DNA of 64,000 nt from Laguncularia racemosa. Its lineage: Eukaryota > Streptophyta > Magnoliopsida > Myrtales > Combretaceae. The position numbers and the translations under genes are program-made. The notes below the pieces were generated by a model. It did not search any database. It was given only the letters and a program-made list of their open reading frames with translations, and was not told the DNA's origin. Below, in pieces: positions 22,000 through 32,152 of this stretch. Position 1 is the first letter of the stretch, and each line of letters opens with the position of its first letter. The DNA lies in assembly GCA_037954665.1 (NCBI GenBank), contig JBBMOL010000012.1:682001-746000 (forward strand), read 5' to 3'.

Positions 22000-23526
22000 A
22001 TGGCTAGCACTGCAGTCGACCACCTCCTCCGCAAAGAAATTCGGGTGTACAAATCTTTGGACCCAAAGTTGGTACTGGACCATTGGTTTACCTTGTACAA
22101 CCCAGAGGAGCAGGCCTTCATCCAGCAAAAGATCGGCTCCATCCTCTCATTGACAAAGATAGAGGTGAATTTGCCTTTAGTCCGGGCAATGCTCCAATTA
22201 TGGGAAATCGAACCCGCTGCTTTCTTTATCGGGCCACATGAGATCACCCCTACCCTGGAGGAGTACACCCAGTTGCTACAGGCTCCAGCACTGACTGATC
22301 AAACCTACGCGCCAGACCTTGAGGCAGAGCCAGCCGGTACCTTCAGCAGATTATTAGGCATCCGTAAGACAACCGTCAACAAAGCCTTGGCGGACTGTAA
22401 TGGATATTGCATACGTATAGATGATTTAGAAGCCTGGTTCATCGCCCGAGAGGAAAATGGGGATAGGAAGGACATACTGTGTGGGGACCCCAAAACTTAC
22501 AGACGGAGAAGGGTGAACGCTTTCATCTTGACAGCCTTCGCCACCATACTGTTCCCCACCGGGACCTTCTATATTCACTACCGGGTTGTAGAGCTGGTAA
22601 CCCAATTTCTGGAGGGAAGATCTTACATCCCGGCTCTACTGGTTGAACAGATCCGGAACTTGAATTTCCTCAAGAAGAAAAGCCATAGGATCCTTCGCTC
22701 AAGCCTCAACCTTCTGCTGATATGGTTTGTAAGCCACCTTAAGTGCTTCGGGTTGAACATGGTTCGAAAAACCTTAGCCCAGCAGGTGGATCTCGTAAAC
22801 TCATGTATAGAAAAGGTGAAGCTACCCGACGACCTTACCAGCCACTGTTGGGTAGAGGTACTTAGAAGTTTCAGTGTTGAGGATATTCTGTGGACAGCCA
22901 GGTGGAGTTGCTGTAACAAAATCATCTTGACCTGCAGAAACTTCCAAGCAGTACCTTTAATCGGAATCAGAGGATGTATTGGATATCACCCCAACTCGGT
23001 GGTCCGCCATTTTGGTATCATCAAAGATATAGTTTATTGGCCCTCACTGGAAGTAGTCACCTTTGAATACCAAGATCCAAACCTATTGGTAGCCGAGAAG
23101 TTTGTTAAGCTGGCAGAGGTCAAAGCACTTTGGGAAGCTAGAATTGAAAGCCCGAATGTGGACATCGGGGAATTAGATGGCGAAGTGGGAAAACACCGAG
23201 CCACCAGAGAGTTTGTAATCCGCCAGCTATACCAGACAGGGGAAAGAGCATACCGGGTTCCAGACGTCACCCAACCAAGACCAGACAAGGTCAATCCAGA
23301 GACAGAAGTATACCTAGAACAGGTCAAGGCCCGAATGGAGGTATACTTTGAAGCTGCAGATCATAAGAAAGACATCTGGAAGGGACGTTTCAAAGAATCC
23401 GACCAAAGGAACAAGGCCTTGGAAGCACAACTGGAGAAGACCCAAGCCAAAGTCAAAGAATTAGAAGCTGTCATCAATGGGAAGTCTGAGCCTCCACAAC
23501 AGAAGACTAAAAGAGCAAGGAAATAG
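22000..23526 (+). CDS. Ogre ORF1 protein (extra ORF upstream of gag, unknown function)
   Basis: This is an uninterrupted 508-residue frame between the primer-binding site and gag. Such an additional ORF is characteristic of Ogre elements and its role is unknown. The N-terminal two-thirds resemble plant proteins of the DUF7745/plant mobile domain type (from memory: WFTLYNPEEQ, FFIGPHEITPTLEEYTQLL). The C-terminal region has a charged, heptad-rich stretch of about 50 residues (KALEAQLEKTQAKVKELEAV), a likely coiled coil. It ends in a basic tail (KTKRARK). It lacks gag, zinc-knuckle or protease motifs. The start ATG at 22000 is the first of the frame and directly follows a T-rich leader. The frame has no stop or shift, unlike pol. 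The gap to gag is 231 bases, with no overlap, so ORF1 is probably translated separately. Confidence 0.85.
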   Translation: MASTAVDHLLRKEIRVYKSLDPKLVLDHWFTLYNPEEQAFIQQKIGSILSLTKIEVNLPLVRAMLQLWEIEPAAFFIGPHEITPTLEEYTQLLQAPALTDQTYAPDLEAEPAGTFSRLLGIRKTTVNKALADCNGYCIRIDDLEAWFIAREENGDRKDILCGDPKTYRRRRVNAFILTAFATILFPTGTFYIHYRVVELVTQFLEGRSYIPALLVEQIRNLNFLKKKSHRILRSSLNLLLIWFVSHLKCFGLNMVRKTLAQQVDLVNSCIEKVKLPDDLTSHCWVEVLRSFSVEDILWTARWSCCNKIILTCRNFQAVPLIGIRGCIGYHPNSVVRHFGIIKDIVYWPSLEVVTFEYQDPNLLVAEKFVKLAEVKALWEARIESPNVDIGELDGEVGKHRATREFVIRQLYQTGERAYRVPDVTQPRPDKVNPETEVYLEQVKARMEVYFEAADHKKDIWKGRFKESDQRNKALEAQLEKTQAKVKELEAVINGKSEPPQQKTKRARK

Positions 23527-23757
23527 ATCATTATTTTGATTATCGAACTCCAAAATTTTCAATATTAATAAAAGTAAAGTTTCGATATTACATTGTCAAC
23601 CCTTTTATTTTTAGCATCCACGTGATAGATGCATATCATTTTGCATACATCACACTAAAATAAAAAAAAAAAACAAAATGCGCGCCCAGGTATCAAGATA
23701 GCTCCCAAGCAACCGAACCCTCTTAGAAGTCCAATTCTCACACGTTCAAGAACAAAA

Positions 23758-26700
23758 ATGACCAACAGTAGCGACAACCGCAACAACACAAATGCTGAAG
23801 CTGCCTCAGACTCCAGGATCATATCCCTAGAACAAACGGTCCAACAATTGGCTGCCCAGGTCCACCTCCTAACTGAAAGCATCGGCCTCCTTCGCATCAC
23901 TCAGCCAACCCAGGAAGAACATTCAGGGGCCAGGAAAGGGAAAGCAGTGGAGGGACAGCCTCCGGAGTATGAAGAAATCAATTCCCACCTCAACTCGGCT
24001 TTTGAATATGAGCCGAAGATCAACCAGGGACCAACCTCCGACGACTTGAAGAGAGAGATGGAAGAGAGACAGAAGGAGATGGAGAAGAGACTCTTCCAGC
24101 AGCTCCATGACAAGATGAAAACGATTGAAGGCCCTGATGGTTTTGAACAAGCCGGGATCACCAATTTGCCAGCATACAGGGAAGAGGTATACCCTGAGAA
24201 GTTCAAGACCCCAGATTTCGAAAAGTATGATGGGACCGGCTGCCCCAAAATGCATACCAGGCTATATGCCCATAAAATGAGCAAGTATGCTCAATACGAC
24301 CAGCTCATGCTCCAGACATTCCAAGATAGCCTCACAGGCCCTGCACTGGTCTGGTATGCCCACCTGGACTTCAACATTGTTAACACTTGGGAGAAGCTAG
24401 CCCGGGCATTTTATGACCAATATAAGTTCAATATCGAAGTCGCCCCATCTGTAATCGATCTGGGGAGTCTCCGAAAAAGGCATGCTGAGCCATTCAAGGA
24501 GTATGCTCAGTGCTGGAGAGCCCAGGCCGCCAGGGTAGCAATCCCGATATCTGAGAAGGAATTGACATCCATATTTGTCAATACCCTGGACAAGACCTAC
24601 TTTTCACACCTGGTAGGCCAGACTTCATCCAGTTTTGCAGAGGTAGTGGCTGCGGGATGCAGGATTGAGAATGCCATCACCACCGGCAGACTCCAAACAA
24701 TGGAGCCTCCTAGGGTCACACCGACACAAAGGCCTTTAGGAGGAAACAGAGCTAAAGAGTCCACTGTCAGCATGGTCCACTTTGGTAAAGCAGAAAAATC
24801 TGGGACTCGTGTGACATTCCAGACCATGAGTACCCCAGCCCAACAACCCATGACAGGTAACACCCAGGCCGCCAGGGCCCTAAGGCAGTTCACTCCAATC
24901 CCCATACCGCTCAGTCAGGTCTTCGCTCGGTTGAGGGCAGATAACTTGATTAGTTTCGAGCTCCCCAATGACCGGTGTAGGCCCAAGAATTTCGACTCAA
25001 GCCTCAAGTGTGACTACCATATGGGACAAGAGGGGCATTCTACAGATAGGTGCTGGAGGCTCCGGCACAAAATCCAAGACTTAATCGATGCAGGAATCAT
25101 ACAGCTGGATTTTGTGAACACCCCAGCACCCAATGTCAACACCAACCCGCTGCCCAATCACAAGCCCACCATTAACATGATCACATCTGAAGAGTTGGCT
25201 CCCAAGGAAGCCCCTAAGCAGAAGACGACAGACCAACAGAAGAAGCAACCACATCAAGCGCTAGAAGAAGCACCAAAAGCACACATTAAAAATAGGTGGT
25301 TAGCTGGAGACCCAACAGTCGGCACTTTGGGAGAATCACACGGGAGATTTCAGTATTTGGTAAACTATTCTTATACCCCGACTGAGCAGGGGCCGCCTAG
25401 TGGATGGGGACCAGAATTTGAGAAAAAAGACAACCCGTCAAAGGAAGAGGGGAAGACTATCAACATGATCAACTCTCATCAGAAGCCCAGGGTTATACAA
25501 TGCTACGAGGGACAATCAGCTAAGGTACAAATCCCAAGAAAAAGATATGTATTCAATGTCCCGATAGCGGCAGAGAATTACAAGGCTGCACCGTTCGACT
25601 ATCGGGCCCTCGAACAAGAGTGGCCTCCTATGGTGGGAGGCATCACCCGCTCTGGGAGATTATACGATCCAAAGTATAAAGGCCCGACTGAAGAACCCAA
25701 TGTAGAGAAAGGAGAAGAAGAGGAAGGAGGACTCGCTGCATTTACAAAGATGGTCAAGGCGAGTGAATACAAGATCATGGAACAATTAAATAAAGTTTCA
25801 GCACAGATATCACTCATGGGCCTTCTCACAACATCCGAGCCCCACAGAGAAGCACTCTTTAAAGTGCTGAAACAGATTCAGGTCCCAGAGGGCATCGCTA
25901 CAGACAAAATAGGTCGCGTGGCGGACTCCATCTTTACAATGGACCAGATATCTTTCTCTCCGGAAGAGCTAGGAGAGGAGGGAGACCAACATACCAAACC
26001 ATTATTCATAGTGGTCAGGTGCAATGACACCATTGTCTCTCGGGTACTCATCGACAATGGATCATCCCTCAACGTTTGCCCATTGGCAACGCTCGACTTG
26101 TTAGGGGTCGATCCAAGCAACATAAGACCTAGCTCCACGGTAGTCAAAGCTTTCGACGAATCAAAAAGAGATATAGTGGGGGAAGTGAACCTACCAGTAG
26201 AAATTGGTCCACAAGTATTCCACATCGCTTTCCAAGTCCTCGACATCCTAAGGTCTTTCAACTTGCTTTTGGGACGACCTTGGATACATGCTGTTGGAGC
26301 CATCCCCTCTAGTCTCCACCAAAGGGTCAAGTTCATTGCAAGCGGGCAGATAGTTACAGTATTGGGCGAACAAGATTACGCCATATACAAAGAGACTACC
26401 ATACCTTATATTGGGGAAGAAGGTTCAGAAGACCTGAGGCTGCAGATTTTCAATGAAGTGAACATGGTGACCAGCAAGGAGGGCCATCAGTTTAAAGAGG
26501 GGCAGCACGGGACGTTTGGACTAGGGTACATTCCTACGGCCGCAGAAGAAGCGCAAGCAAGAGGTGTCAAAGGCAGAATGAAGGGGAAGCCGATCGACAC
26601 CCATATGTGCATCCCACCTCTCCAACAATCTTTCCGAAAGGCAAACATCATTCAAGAGCTTCGGGTAAACGAAGAAGACAACAGCAAAGGGAAGTCAATC

Positions 26701-26781
26701 CCTCTCACGTCCAACCAGCATCCGGCTCTGAACAATTGGTTTTGTTATCCTATCAGTAGCGCTAGGTTAGCTCGAAAGTAG
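23758..26781 (+). CDS. Gag-protease ORF of the Ogre-type element
   Basis: A 1007-residue open frame. Residues about 1-45 are polar with a short coiled coil. Residues about 140-310 form the retrotransposon gag core (TPDFEKYDGTGCPKMH, LTGPALVWYAHLD, LARAFYDQYKFN). An atypical knuckle starts near residue 418 (CDYHMGQEGHSTDRC), with His at the second Cys position, followed by LRHKIQDLIDAGII. The aspartic protease lies at about residues 745-870. Its catalytic block is LIDNGSSLNVCP (Asp near residue 766) and its second strand is FNLLLGRPWIHAVGA. Asn replaces the usual Thr/Ser of DTG/DSG, which is common in this branch. The unspliced frame ends at TAG 26779-26781. Splicing at 26766 would omit the last five codons and fuse it to pol. 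Confidence 0.92.
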   Translation: MTNSSDNRNNTNAEAASDSRIISLEQTVQQLAAQVHLLTESIGLLRITQPTQEEHSGARKGKAVEGQPPEYEEINSHLNSAFEYEPKINQGPTSDDLKREMEERQKEMEKRLFQQLHDKMKTIEGPDGFEQAGITNLPAYREEVYPEKFKTPDFEKYDGTGCPKMHTRLYAHKMSKYAQYDQLMLQTFQDSLTGPALVWYAHLDFNIVNTWEKLARAFYDQYKFNIEVAPSVIDLGSLRKRHAEPFKEYAQCWRAQAARVAIPISEKELTSIFVNTLDKTYFSHLVGQTSSSFAEVVAAGCRIENAITTGRLQTMEPPRVTPTQRPLGGNRAKESTVSMVHFGKAEKSGTRVTFQTMSTPAQQPMTGNTQAARALRQFTPIPIPLSQVFARLRADNLISFELPNDRCRPKNFDSSLKCDYHMGQEGHSTDRCWRLRHKIQDLIDAGIIQLDFVNTPAPNVNTNPLPNHKPTINMITSEELAPKEAPKQKTTDQQKKQPHQALEEAPKAHIKNRWLAGDPTVGTLGESHGRFQYLVNYSYTPTEQGPPSGWGPEFEKKDNPSKEEGKTINMINSHQKPRVIQCYEGQSAKVQIPRKRYVFNVPIAAENYKAAPFDYRALEQEWPPMVGGITRSGRLYDPKYKGPTEEPNVEKGEEEEGGLAAFTKMVKASEYKIMEQLNKVSAQISLMGLLTTSEPHREALFKVLKQIQVPEGIATDKIGRVADSIFTMDQISFSPEELGEEGDQHTKPLFIVVRCNDTIVSRVLIDNGSSLNVCPLATLDLLGVDPSNIRPSSTVVKAFDESKRDIVGEVNLPVEIGPQVFHIAFQVLDILRSFNLLLGRPWIHAVGAIPSSLHQRVKFIASGQIVTVLGEQDYAIYKETTIPYIGEEGSEDLRLQIFNEVNMVTSKEGHQFKEGQHGTFGLGYIPTAAEEAQARGVKGRMKGKPIDTHMCIPPLQQSFRKANIIQELRVNEEDNSKGKSIPLTSNQHPALNNWFCYPISSARLARK

Positions 26782-26879
26782 AGAAAAATTATTAAGCAAA
26801 TCTTATTGAGACTCTTTATCAAATTCAATTACAGTTTGTTTTCGTCCTATATATATGCTTTCACTTTTATGTTATTCAG
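26766..26879 (+). other. Predicted intron joining protease to reverse transcriptase
   Basis: Donor AG|GTTAGC at 26765/26766, acceptor TTATTCAG|ATC at 26879/26880, 114 bases, U-rich before the acceptor. The intron removes the gag-protease stop codon. The partial codon AG from exon 1 plus A from exon 2 gives AGA. The frame then continues SPTIEHQGYF into RT without a shift. Ogre elements are known to carry a spliced intron at this place. The prediction rests on consensus and frame only. Confidence 0.75.
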
Positions 26880-29800
26880 ATCTCCTACCATCGAACATCA
26901 GGGATATTTCGCGCAGGTAGAAAATAAAAACGCTGATATCGTTTCCAACGCTGCTGGGTCAGTTGTTGAAGGCGATATCCTAGACCATGAAATAATACAA
27001 GAAAATTGGCAAAAACATGAACAAAGCGGAATTTCGATCGACGAGCCTGTGGAGACAGTAAATCTAGGAAGCATGGAAAACCCTAGGAACCTCAAAATCG
27101 GGACCAGTTTGAGTGCCGAGCAAAAATGTGAGATAACCGAGCTATTAACGGAATATGCGGATGTGTTTGCCTGGTCATATGGTGACATGCCAGGGCTAGA
27201 CCAATCGATAGTGATTCATAGGCTTCCTACAAGGGAAGATGTCAAACCTAAAAAACAAAAACTGAGAAGGTTTAGGCCTGACATCTTGCTGAAGATTAAG
27301 GAAGAAGTTAAGAAACTGCTAGAAGTAGGGTTCATTGAAGTATCCGACTACCCAGAATGGGTAGCAAATATAGTCCCCGTTATGAAAAAGAATGGAAAAG
27401 TACGCGTATGCGTAGACTTCCGGGACTTAAACCAAGCTACGCCAAAGGATAACTTCCCCCTACCTCACATTGATGTTCTGGTAGACAACACTGCAGGAAA
27501 CCATCTTTTCTCATTCATGGACGGTTTCTCAGGATATAATCAAATAAAAATGGCTGAAGAAGATAAAACCAAAACAACTTTCATCACAACATGGGGAACT
27601 TTCTGTTACAAAGTCATGCCCTTCGGTTTGAAAAACGCCAGGGCAACGTATCAGAGAGCCATGGTCGCAATACTTCACGACATGATGCATCGAGAGATTG
27701 AAGTATATGTCGATGACATGATAGCCAAATCCAAAGAAGGAGAAAGCCATATAGATATCCTGAGGAAATTGTTTAAACGACTGAGAAAATTCCAACTTAA
27801 GTTAAACCCAGAGAAATGCACTTTCGGGGTCACAACGGGGAAGTTGTTAGGGTTTGTCATAAGCTAGGAAGGGATTAAAATCGATCCTAATAAGGTAAAG
27901 TCTATATTAGAGTTACCTTCCCCACGCTCCATTAAAGAAGTGAGAAGCTTGCTGGGAAGATTAAATTATATAGCTCGTTTTATCTCACAGCTCACCGACA
28001 AATGCCGGCCATTATTCTGTCTATTGAAGAAGAACGCCATAATAGAATGGGACGACGAATGCGAAGAGGGATTCAAGACAATCAAAGACTATCTTATAAA
28101 ACCTCCGGTCTTGATAGTCCCGAAGCAAGGAAAGCCCTTATTCTTATACCTCACTATACTCCCTGAATCCATGGGATGTATGCTGGGGCAGAAAGATGAC
28201 GAGGGAAGAGATCGTTCCATATATTATCTGAGCAAGAAGTTCACAGATGGGGAACATAGGTACTCAGAGGTGGAGAAGACGTGTTGTGCTTTAATCTGGG
28301 TCATGCATCGACTAAGGCAATACACCCTTTACTACCATATTGAGCTGCTGACAAGACATGACTCCTTGAAATACTTGGCAGAGAAGCCAGCTCTGATAAG
28401 GAGAATCTCTAAGTGGCAAATGCTCTTATCCGAGTTCGACATCACATACATAAATCAGAACTCGACAAAAGGGCAAGCCTTAGCCGACCAATTAGCGGAA
28501 CACCCTGTCGAGACAGATTCCCAAGAACTACAGGCCCAATTCTCAGATGAAAATATATTAACAGTGGAAGATATACCAGTAGAAGACTTTGGGATAGAGC
28601 ATAACCCGAAATGGAAATTGTTTTTCGATGGAGCCGCCAACGCATTCGGTTGCGGGGTTGGGGCAGTATTGATATCCCCAGATGGCACTCAATTCCCTGC
28701 AACGACGAGACTTACATTTCCCTATACCAATAATATCGCAGAATATGAAGCATGTATTCTTAGCCTCAAAATGGCCTGTCAAATGGAAATCCGCGAATTA
28801 GAAGTATATGGAGATTCGTCGCTCATCATACTACAAACAAGAGGGGAATACAAGACTAAAGACCCCAAACTAGTACCGTATCATCAACACTTGACAAAGC
28901 TAATTGAAGAATTCAAGGCAATCACTTTCACATACATCCCAAGAACTCAGAATCAGTTTGCAGATGCACTAGCCACACTAGCATCTATGATCCGGATAAC
29001 AAGGGGAGCCAAAGTTCAACCGATGAAAATAGACATCGAAAGTCGGCCCACCTATTGTTTAACCGTTGAAAAAGTACAAGATAACAAGCTCTGGTATCAC
29101 GACATCAAGACTTTCCTCCAAGAAAGTAAATACCCTGAAATGGCTAGCAAGAATGACCAAAGAAAACTCAGAAGGTTAGCAAGCCATTTCCTATTAAGTG
29201 GGTCTGTATTATACAAAAGATCATTTGATACCACCTTGTTGAGATGTGTGGACAAAAATGAAGCATGCGAACTAATGAAGGAAGTACATGAAGGAGTATG
29301 TGGACCTCATATGAATGGCTACATGTTGGCCCGAAAAATCATGAGGTTGGGATATTATTGGTTAACCATGGAATCGGATTGCATAAAATACGTCAAGCAC
29401 TGTCATTTGTGTCAAGTCTACGCAAACCGGATAAATGCTCCGCCCAACGAGCTACACTTGTTATCAGCACCATGGCCTTTCTCCATGTGGGGAATTGACA
29501 TAATAAGCCTGATCACTCCGACAGCATCTAATGGCCACAGGTTCATACTGGTAGCGATTGATTACTTCACCAAATGGGTAGAAGCTTCGTCATATGCCAA
29601 TGTCACAAAAGGGGTAATAGTCCGCTTCTTGAAAAGGGACATAATAGCCCGATACGGAGTTCCTGAGTCCATCATCACCGACAACGGTACCAATCTCAAC
29701 AACAAATCGATAACAGATTTATGTCAACAATTCCACATAAACCACAGGAATTCAACTCTCTACCGACCTCAAATGAATGGGGCAGTAGAAGCAGTTAATA

Positions 29801-30339
29801 AAAATATCAAGAAGATCATCGAGAAAATGACAACAACTTACAAAGATTGGCATGAAATGTTACAGTTTGCTCTCATGGCTTATAGGGCTTTAGTAAGAAC
29901 ATCTACGGGAGCTACCCCTTACTCATTGGTATATGGTACTGAAGCAGTGCTACCAGTTGAAGTTGAAATACCATCATTCAGAATCCTGTTGGAAACTCAG
30001 CTAACTGAATCAGATTGGGTAAGGAAAAGGCTTGATCAGCTGAATCTGATTGATGTAAGAAGGCTTACCGCACTATGTCATGGCCAGTGTTACCAACAAA
30101 GAATGGCCCGAGCATTTAACAAGAAGATGAGACCTCGATACTTCAAAGAGGGGGGTCTAGTGTTAAGGAAGGTTCTCCCGAATGCCCAAGACTCCAGAGG
30201 GAAATTTATCCCAAACTACGAAGGCCCTTATGTAGTGAAAAAGGTTCTATCAGGAGGTGCTTTGATATTAACTCAGATAGATGGTCCGGAATTGAGAGAC
30301 CCTATTAACACAGATGCCGTAAAGATGTACTATCCTTAG
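26880..30339 (+). pseudogene. Pol of the Ogre-type element: RT, RNase H, second RNase H, integrase; one in-frame TAG
   Basis: One frame runs from the acceptor to TAG at 30337-30339, interrupted once by TAG at 27865-27867 (between GFVIS and EGIKIDP). The RT shows VCVDFRDLNQATPKD, FMDGFSGYNQI, MPFGLKNA and the catalytic YVDD at 27706-27717. The first RNase H region (about 28120-28500) has a degenerate active site. A second RNase H-like domain follows (about 28600-28990: FFDGAANAFGCGVG, NNIAEYEA, YGDSSLII, QFADALA), typical of the Tat lineage. Integrase has an HHCC finger (about 29288-29420) and D (29497), D (29680) and E (29788), a D,D35E spacing, then GATPYSLVYGTEAVLP. Apart from the TAG the frame looks functional. 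A glutamine codon CAG is the simplest precursor of the stop. Confidence 0.9.
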
Positions 30340-30849
30340 GCAGGGGAATTGAAATTTTGCTAATGTTTATGAAAACCAATGTTCGAAACAAATTTCGTTG
30401 AGTCAAGTTTTTTTTTATTTTTTACAAGAAAAGTTAATATCCCTGAATGGTCAATAATCCCAACCAATTCTCATCACAACAGATACCCTTAAACACACTA
30501 CCTATCGCTTCACCAATGAAAGATAAACACTAAAATGATAATGAATCTTAATATATTTTGTGATATAATCCTACCTACTTTTGAGTATTCGAACGTAGCG
30601 CATTAGTAGGATAACACTACCGTCAAAGGAGCCTTGCGCCTAAGAAAGGAAGCACATCAAGATTTTTAACCCCGTGTCAAGATAAGAAAAAGTAAAGTAG
30701 AAGTAAACCAGCACGAAGGTTCGGTGTTTGGTTGCTATCCACGATAAACTGGCAAGCATATTGGAAAAAAATAATAATAACTATCATAAAAGGCATCACA
30801 TCATTTAGCTCAGTCAGTAGAAAGCATATTCAGAAGCATAAGATGAGTC
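30340..30849 (+). other. Spacer between pol and the tandem array
   Basis: About 500 bases after pol with no open frame of interest. It includes a T-rich stretch near 30409-30424 and belongs to the element's 3' untranslated region. Confidence 0.5.
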
Positions 30850-31965
30850 AGCCCATAGTGGAGCACTTGTCTAAACATTCCCTTTAATAGGGTAGTCAGC
30901 CCAAAAAGGGGCACTTCCCTAGATCTCTTAAGGTTAGCCCATAGGGGGCACTTTTTGAGACAATTCCATCTTAGGTTAGTCAGCCCATAGGGGGCACTTT
31001 CCTAAAACTTTGTTCTTATGGTTAGCCCATAGGGGGCACTTTTTGAGACAATTCCATTCTAGGTTAGTCAGCCCATAGGGGGCACTTTTTGGGACAATTC
31101 CATTCTAGGTTAGTCAGCCCATAGGGGGCACTTTCCTAGAACTTTGTTCTCATGGTTAGCCCATAGGGGGCACTTTTTGAGACAATTCCATTCTAGGTTA
31201 GTCAGCCCACAGGGGGCACTTTCCTAAAACTTTGTTCTCATGGTTAGCCCATAGGGGGCACTTTTTGAGACAATTCCATCTTAGGTTAGTCAGCCCATAG
31301 GGGGCACTTTCCTAAAACTTTGTTCTCATGGTTAGCCCATAGGGGGCACTTTTTGAGAAAATTCCATTCTAGGTTAGTCAGCCCATAAGGGGCACTTTCC
31401 TAAAACTTTGTTCTCATAGTTAGCCCATAGGGGGCACTTTTTGAGACAATTCCATTCTAGGTTAGTCAGCCCATAGGGGGCACTTTCCTAAAAGTCTGTT
31501 CTCAAGGTCAGCTCATAAGGGCACTTTTTGAGACAGTTTAATCAATTTTATCATAGGTTAGTCAGCCCAAAATGGGCACTTTCCTAAAAATCTGTTCTCA
31601 AGGTTAGCTCATAAGAGCACTTTTTGAGACAGTTCAATCAATTTTATCATAGGTTAGTCAGCCCAAGATGGGCACTTTCCTAAAAATCTATCTTAAGGTT
31701 AGTCAGCCCATGAGGGGCACTTTCCTAGATTCTCCCGATTAGTCAGCTCTTGGGGCACTTTTCAGAAATGTTCTTCGAAACAGTTACTAGTCTAACAAGA
31801 CGCTTCTGTTGACAGGTAGTCAGCTCATAAGAGCGCTTCCTAAGTAAATTTTCTTTCCAAGGTTGCTAGTCTGATAAGACGCTTCCTATCATCATTTCTT
31901 CCACGCAATGCTTGAGGTGTTTCCTATCGCCAATTAGTCAGCCCATAAAGCACTGTTTGGAGAGG
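30850..31965 (+). repeat. Tandem array in the Ogre 3' untranslated region, 88 bp period
   Basis: The array is built on AGCCCATAGGGGGCACTTT. The phrase ACTTTGTTCT recurs at 31141, 31229, 31317 and 31405, an exact 88 bp spacing. A further diverged unit lies near 31493. Each 88 bp unit is a dimer of two related halves: GTTAGTCAGCCCATAG..CTTTCCTAAAA and GTTAGCCCATAG..CTTTTTGAGACA. Units decay towards both ends. Satellite-like arrays in this position are known for Tat/Ogre elements. Confidence 0.92.
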
Positions 31966-32139
31966 GAACATTACTCTAAATTGTTAGGACCATCTTAAAT
32001 CGTGGGATTATTAGCTCTTGGAGAATTTTCCTACCAAAACAAATTCCAGGTAACCAGCTAAACCAAGGCGTTACCTATTTAAGAGGCCAAAAATGGCATC
32101 TTTCTTGTCTTTGTAGTTAAGTTTTTCAAACTTTATTAC

Positions 32140-32152
32140 AAAGAGGGGCAGT
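32140..32152 (+). other. Polypurine tract of the Ogre-type element
   Basis: AAAGAGGGGCAGT lies immediately upstream of the 3' LTR start TGTAAAC at 32153. It is the expected plus-strand primer site. Confidence 0.75.

Noticed and set aside
22623..22925. Minus-strand frames within ORF1, gag and pol of the Ogre element
   Set aside because: They lie opposite well-supported plus-strand domains and lack motifs of their own.
26806..26879. ATG at 26806 as a separate start of pol
   Set aside because: It falls in the predicted intron and gives a hydrophobic stretch (LFSSYIYAFTFMLF) unlike any Pol N-terminus; splicing explains the frame better.
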